From assembly GCA_041483175.1 (NCBI GenBank), contig JBGPFD010000049.1:1-18148 (forward strand): DNA of 18,148 nt, in the 5' to 3' direction. The notes beneath the pieces were generated by a model, which was given only the letters and a program-made list of their open reading frames with translations, was not told where the DNA came from and made no database searches. The stretch is from Gp7-AA10 sp041483175 (GTDB lineage Bacteria; Acidobacteriota; Thermoanaerobaculia; Gp7-AA8). The position numbers were made by a program, and so were the translations under genes. Within the stretch, counting starts at the first letter, position 1, and each line of letters starts with the position of its first letter. Shown piece after piece: positions 14,757-18,148 of the stretch.

Positions 14757-16092
14757 TTTTGTCGAAGTGCCATCCTCCAATTTTCATCGTTGGTGCGATC
14801 GTCCCTCCGAAGGGATTGAACCAGGCACCGACGCGGCTCCGCTGGCGTGTCAATCCCTCGATCCGCGAGAGTGCCTCCACCATCGATTGCGTCCAGCGGA
14901 GGTTCGGCAGGCGCGCGGCAACTTCGCCGTCGCGGATCAAAAACGTGCCGTCGCGTGTGGTGCCGGTCATCAGCGCCGTTTTCGGTTCGAGTAGGCCGTT
15001 GACGTAGTTGAAGCGCGTTACCCAGATGCCGCGCGTCGTCGATCGGATCAGATCGTCGCGGCTGGCGTCGCCCGGCGCAACCGAGAGGTGCAGCGCGACG
15101 CCGTGATCCGACGAGCCGAGGCTCCAGGCGTTCGCCGTCGCCGGGATGTGGAGGCGATCAGCCCACGCCTTGTCGACCACCGGAGTGCGTGCGACGCCGT
15201 TCTCGATCAAGCCCACGCGCCGCTTCGGAAGCCCCTCGAGATCGAACGGAAAGGGGAGAAACTGGGGATCGACCGCGTCGTCGGCGAGCGTGAAATTCGT
15301 TCCGACGACCTGCTTGCCGATGTTGCCGACGAAAAACGACGATCCATCCTCGAACGACTGTCCGGAGAAAGTGATCATGTTCATCCACTCGAGCACTTCG
15401 GCGATCGCCGGCGGCTCGAGGATCACGTCATACTTGTCACCGTCGATCTGCTCGTGCACGCCGGCGCGAAGGGCGGCTTTGGACATCGCCTCCTCGCCGA
15501 GGGCGATGATGTCGATCGGATGGCGATCGATCGCCGTCGCGTAGCCCGATTCTTCGCCGTGGATCGCAATCATCGTCGCCTGGGCGGCGGTGACTCTGCA
15601 CGTGCGGCGGACGCCGTGCGTATTCGCGCAGGCGACCGACGACGCCGCGTTGCTGAACGAGCCGGCGAACTGCATGCCGGCGTCACGCCCTCGATCGAAG
15701 ACGACGCGCAACGCGCGCGCCTTCTCCGCCGGGGCCAGATTCGCGGTCGCGGAATCGAACGTCGGAAGATCGGGAGCGGCTTCGCCGCCGCGGTACAGAC
15801 CGGAGAACCCCGGAAGCGGAACGGAATGGCGTGCCGCCGCGCGCGCGACCGCGGCCGTCTGCGCGATCTCATCAGCGGCGAACGAAGTCGTCGAAGCGAC
15901 GCCTGTCGCGCCGTCCACGAAGACGCGCAGCGTCAGCTCTGCGCTGACCTCCGACATGTTCTGATGGATCGTCGAATTCGCGAAGCGGGTGATGTTCTGA
16001 TCCGTGGAGAGGAACACCGCGTCAGCCTCCGACGCGTTTGCCGCGTGCAGCGCTTGTTCCAGGATGGCGAAAGAATCGTGGTCAGAGCGCAT
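14749..16092 (-). CDS. tldE: TldE/PmbA-type subunit of the TldD/TldE peptidase
   Basis: This 447-aa partner of TldD belongs to the PmbA/TldD family. In E. coli the heterodimer degrades or trims unfolded peptides, for example the microcin B17 leader and CcdA. The zinc motif HExxxH is absent, as expected for TldE. Family segments are ITRFANSTIHQNMSEVSAELTLRVFVDGATG at the N-terminus, MNMITFSGQSFEDGSSFFVGNIGKQVV in the middle, and NYVNGLLEPKTALMTGTTRDGTFLI with GAWFNPFGG near the C-terminus. ATG at 16092 fits the usual N-terminus; 20 further open codons upstream are encoded by the repeat and look non-native. No Shine-Dalgarno precedes it. The last codons and TGA fall in the CCTGAGT array. It follows tldD by 75 nt. 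Confidence 0.92.
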   Translation of the reverse strand: MRSDHDSFAILEQALHAANASEADAVFLSTDQNITRFANSTIHQNMSEVSAELTLRVFVDGATGVASTTSFAADEIAQTAAVARAAARHSVPLPGFSGLYRGGEAAPDLPTFDSATANLAPAEKARALRVVFDRGRDAGMQFAGSFSNAASSVACANTHGVRRTCRVTAAQATMIAIHGEESGYATAIDRHPIDIIALGEEAMSKAALRAGVHEQIDGDKYDVILEPPAIAEVLEWMNMITFSGQSFEDGSSFFVGNIGKQVVGTNFTLADDAVDPQFLPFPFDLEGLPKRRVGLIENGVARTPVVDKAWADRLHIPATANAWSLGSSDHGVALHLSVAPGDASRDDLIRSTTRGIWVTRFNYVNGLLEPKTALMTGTTRDGTFLIRDGEVAARLPNLRWTQSMVEALSRIEGLTRQRSRVGAWFNPFGGTIAPTMKIGGWHFDKKS

Positions 16093-16101
16093 AAGGATGA
16101 A

Positions 16102-16156
16102 GATGAACGATGAACGATGAACAAAGGCGTCTGATTCGTGTTCATCGTTCATCTCA
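16102..16156. repeat. Inverted heptamer array, word GATGAAC
   Basis: Three perfect tandem copies of GATGAAC run from 16102 to 16122. Two inverted copies (GTTCATC) run from 16140 to 16153, followed by a degenerate TCATCGTT. The perfect stem is 14 bp (16109-16122 with 16140-16153) around a 17-nt loop. It fills most of the 75-nt spacer between tldD and tldE and ends 12 nt short of the tldD stop. Confidence 0.9.
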
Positions 16157-16167
16157 TCGTTAGGAAT

Positions 16168-17610
16168 TCACCTCATTTCCACATTCCGAAATCTTGCGAC
16201 GGGCGCGCCGTGCGCCACCCGCATGGTTTGCATCGGATCGCCTTTGCCGCAGTTCGGCAGGCCCCAGATTCGCCAGCTCGTGCGATCGCCGACCGCATCG
16301 CAGGACCTCCAGAACTCCGGGGTGGTGCCGCCATAGACCGGATTTTTCAGCATCCTGCCGAGCCGGCCGTTCTCGATTTCCCACGCCACTTCGCAGCCGA
16401 ACTGAAAATTGAGCCGGACGTCGTCGATCGACCACGACTTGTTCGTATCGACGAAGATGCCGCGTTTGGTATCGCCAATGATCTCCTCCAGGGCCATCGT
16501 TCCCGGCTCGAGGTTGATGTTGGTCATGCGGATGATCGGAATGCGCGCGGCGGTCTCCGCGCGGACGGTGCCGTTCGATTTGCGCCCGATCGACGGCGCG
16601 GTATCGCGGCCGGTGAGATAGTCGACGAAGATGCCGCGCTCGATCAGGGGAAATCGCTGCGCCGGAACGCCGTCGTCGTCGAAGGCGAACGATCCGATGG
16701 AGCCCGGGACTGTCGCGTCAGCCATGATCGTCACCGCATCCGATCCGTAGCGGAAGTTCCCCAGCATCGGCGGCTGCAGGAACGATCCGCCGGCGAGCGA
16801 GATCTCCAGCCCCATCGCCCGGTCGAGTTCGGTCGGATGGCCGCACGACTCGTGCACCTGCAGCGCGAGCTGCGACGATCCGACGATCAGATCGAAGCGG
16901 CCGGCGGGCGCTTTCGGCGCGCGCAGCAGCGCCAGCGCTTCGTCGCGCACCTGCAGTCCCCTGCGCGCCAGGTCGAGCCCCTCGATGAATTCCCATCCGG
17001 CGGCCTGATAGTCGCCGCCGAACGGATTCGGATACGTGCGGCGCTGAAACTCCCCCTCCTCGATTGCCAGCGCCTCGATCCCGCCGCCCATCTCGGTGGT
17101 CGTCTGTTCGATGAAACTGCCCGCGGTCGACGCAAAGGCTTTTTCCTGCCGATACGAGGAGATGTCGCCGGAGACCTGATGGATGCGCGGGTCGCCGCGC
17201 ATCGGTTCAGTCGCCTGCATGAGGGCTTCGATTTTGCGATCGAGCGGAATGGACCACGGATCCTTCTCGGAATGCGACTTCCAGGTGGCGACGTGCGGCT
17301 CGACGTCGCTCAGGACGATTTTCTGCGTCGCGGCGATGTTGCTCGCCGCGGCCACTTCGAGTGCCCGGCGTGCCGTGCGGCGGAGCGACTCCTCGCTGAT
17401 GTCGCTGCTGGCGGCGAACCCCCAGCCGTTGCCGGCCAGCACCCGCACCCCGACGGCGCGGTCGACCGTGGAGCTGAGCGTGTCGACTTCTCCGTTGCGC
17501 ACGCGCACGTGCTCCTCCGAAGTGGCGGTGAATCGGATGTCGGCGTACCGCAAGGAGGCATCGCGCAGCCCGCCGAGGGTATCCTCGAATTGCTGGCGCG
17601 AAGGTCGCAT
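16168..17610 (-). CDS. tldD: TldD-type zinc metallopeptidase subunit
   Basis: This 480-aa catalytic subunit has HESCGH at residues 253-258, the HExxxH zinc and catalytic motif of TldD, within LALQVHESCGHPTELDRAMG. Other family regions are YADIRFTATSEEHVRVRNGEVDTLSS at the N-terminus, GSIGSFAFDDDGVPAQRFPLIERGIFVDYLTGRDTA downstream of the motif, and NCGKGDPMQTMRVAHGAPVARF at the C-terminus with the conserved Cys. With TldE it forms a heterodimer whose cavity admits extended peptides. ATG at 17610 is chosen because a TATAAT box lies 10 nt upstream, inside the longer open frame, and the protein becomes family-like only from MRPSRQQFE. It is first in a run tldD, tldE, dppB, dppC. Confidence 0.95.
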   Translation of the reverse strand: MRPSRQQFEDTLGGLRDASLRYADIRFTATSEEHVRVRNGEVDTLSSTVDRAVGVRVLAGNGWGFAASSDISEESLRRTARRALEVAAASNIAATQKIVLSDVEPHVATWKSHSEKDPWSIPLDRKIEALMQATEPMRGDPRIHQVSGDISSYRQEKAFASTAGSFIEQTTTEMGGGIEALAIEEGEFQRRTYPNPFGGDYQAAGWEFIEGLDLARRGLQVRDEALALLRAPKAPAGRFDLIVGSSQLALQVHESCGHPTELDRAMGLEISLAGGSFLQPPMLGNFRYGSDAVTIMADATVPGSIGSFAFDDDGVPAQRFPLIERGIFVDYLTGRDTAPSIGRKSNGTVRAETAARIPIIRMTNINLEPGTMALEEIIGDTKRGIFVDTNKSWSIDDVRLNFQFGCEVAWEIENGRLGRMLKNPVYGGTTPEFWRSCDAVGDRTSWRIWGLPNCGKGDPMQTMRVAHGAPVARFRNVEMR

Positions 17611-17620
17611 CGGCGGGCGG

Positions 17621-17626
17621 ATTATA
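17621..17626 (-). promoter_or_regulatory. Consensus -10 box immediately upstream of tldD
   Basis: TATAAT is read on the reverse strand at 17626-17621. The tldD ATG begins at 17610, leaving 10 nt between box and codon, so transcription would start within about 5 nt of the ATG and the mRNA would be nearly leaderless. No well-spaced -35 is present; TTGCCA (reverse strand 17642-17637) matches the consensus but is only 10 nt from the box. Confidence 0.5.
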
Positions 17627-17668
17627 GATGGGCGGATGGCAAAACGTCCGGCGCCTGGCGCGCCGCGC

Positions 17669-18004
17669 TCACGGCACGACGCCATCGACCAGTTCGGGAG
17701 AAATCACCTCGCGAAAGCGAATGGTCAGCGTTTCCCGAGGGCTGGAGATGGCGACATGGCCGATCGCGGACTCGTCTGCGCCGGCCGCAGTGACGGCGAT
17801 CGCGTTGGCGTTCTCGATGCGGCAGCGGTGATTGCCAGCGCTGACGATGATCGCGCGATCTTCGGCGCGGGCGAAGTCGAGCGGCTGGTCATTGACCAGG
17901 TGCTGGGTGCCGCGCGTGATCGTCACCAGCCAGCCGTGATGTTGCCGCGTGAACGAATCGAGGAACGCGGGCCAGGAGTCGGGCGGAATGTTACGAACAG
18001 TCAT
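17669..18004 (-). CDS. Small DUF5335-like protein
   Basis: This 111-aa protein has no signal peptide or membrane segment. The N-terminal IPPDSWPAFLDSFTRQHHGWLVTITRG resembles what I remember of the DUF5335 family, which has a similar length and begins with an I-P-x-x-x-W-x-x-F-L-D-x-F-S-R-x-H-x-G-W pattern. The function of that family is not known to me. The rest is a beta-rich small domain (AIIVSAGNHRCRIENANAIAVTA). It ends 58 nt upstream of the tldD start and could be cotranscribed with it, although tldD has its own -10 box. The compound repeat to its right ends 3 nt before the ATG, and its GAGGGG end (reverse strand 18013-18008) is the only Shine-Dalgarno candidate, spaced unusually close. 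Confidence 0.65.
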   Translation of the reverse strand: MTVRNIPPDSWPAFLDSFTRQHHGWLVTITRGTQHLVNDQPLDFARAEDRAIIVSAGNHRCRIENANAIAVTAAGADESAIGHVAISSPRETLTIRFREVISPELVDGVVP

Positions 18005-18007
18005 CGG

Positions 18008-18125
18008 CCCCTCATCCGCCGCTTCGCGGCACCTTCTCCCCGCAGGCGGGGAGAAGGAACTCGGCGCGCGAGACCCCTCGCCCCGCGAAGCGGGGAGAGG
18101 GTGGCCGAAGGCCGGGTGAGGGGTC
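18008..18125. repeat. Compound palindromic repeat upstream of the DUF5335-like gene
   Basis: Two oppositely oriented half-units lie side by side. The first holds small hairpin 18019-18029 (CCGC, GCGG) and a perfect 12-bp stem 18032-18043 with 18046-18057 around AG. The second holds a 12-bp stem with one mismatch (18075-18086 with 18090-18101, loop GAA) and a GGCC hairpin 18103-18113. The outer ends CCCCTCATCC (18008-18017) and GGGTGAGGGG (18114-18123) are complementary at 9 of 10 positions. Dispersed elements with CCCTCACCC, GGCC and GCGGGGAGA words are, from memory, common in many GC-rich bacterial genomes. The remaining 18126-18148 holds a possible start signal described separately. Confidence 0.85.
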
Positions 18126-18134
18126 GCCTTTCAT
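18012..18134 (-). other. Short open frame through the repeat with a strong ribosome binding site
   Basis: On the reverse strand GGAGG (18146-18142) stands 7 nt before an ATG at 18134, and an open frame of 40 codons runs through the whole compound repeat to TGA at 18014-18012, 7 nt before the DUF5335-like start. The predicted peptide (MKGDPSPGLRPPSPRFAG and so on) is repeat-derived and rich in Pro, Arg and Gly. It may be a leader peptide created when the repeat entered, the broken start of an older gene, or no gene at all. Confidence 0.2.
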
Positions 18135-18148
18135 GCCAACCACCTCCG

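Noticed and set aside
12771..16156. CRISPR array or recombinase attachment sites as an explanation of the repeats
   Set aside because: Units are 7 nt, without 25-40 nt repeats and regular spacers, each site has another word, and there are no cas or integrase genes in the window.
16138..17793. + strand open frame of 551 codons opposite tldD
   Set aside because: It lies opposite the conserved TldD coding frame, starts inside the GATGAAC repeat and has a biased, motif-free translation.

Overview
This is a gene-dense, GC-rich (roughly 60-65 % by eye) bacterial chromosomal segment with housekeeping genes and no sign of phage, plasmid or CRISPR. Secreted proteins with an IPT/TIG-like domain, paired TldD/TldE proteins, high GC and many intergenic palindromes fit an uncultured soil-type lineage such as Acidobacteriota. 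That placement is inference only; there is no rRNA or tRNA here to test it.

Left part, + strand (1-5231): the 3' end of a PBP4-type D-alanyl-D-alanine carboxypeptidase, then guaB (IMP dehydrogenase), then three genes joined by ATGA overlaps. Two of these encode paralogous secreted IPT-like proteins of 414 and 419 aa; the third encodes an unrecognised 149-aa acidic protein. Middle part (5282-10239): a secreted metal-dependent amidohydrolase (-), trmJ (+), a single-domain response regulator (-), and a small membrane protein with a possible PH-like domain translationally coupled to ligA (+). Next, a patatin-like lipase (-) lies head to head with a GT-C mannosyltransferase-like integral membrane protein (+), with overlapping start regions.

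Right part, - strand (12851-18004): a DUF5335-like protein, tldD, tldE, and a Dpp/Opp-type permease pair (dppB, dppC) with no ATPase or binding protein in view. tldD has a TATAAT box so close to its ATG that the mRNA would be nearly leaderless.

The most unusual signal is between the genes. Spacers at gene 3' ends are filled by long palindromes. Four successive spacers of 68-75 nt (after the mannosyltransferase, dppB, tldE and tldD) each hold an inverted pair of tandem heptanucleotide arrays. The 7-nt word differs at every site (GGCGTTA, AGCTCNC, CCTGAGT, GATGAAC) while the architecture is the same. Flanking genes take their stop codons, and in one case a Shine-Dalgarno, from these arrays. A second class built on GTAGRGC sits at two convergent gene ends, and a third, compound palindrome lies at the right edge. 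A GC-rich double hairpin inside trmJ and a 23-nt palindrome inside the mannosyltransferase gene suggest that such elements can also occur inside coding sequence. No new protein-based system is evident. The repeat architecture is the best candidate for something undescribed.
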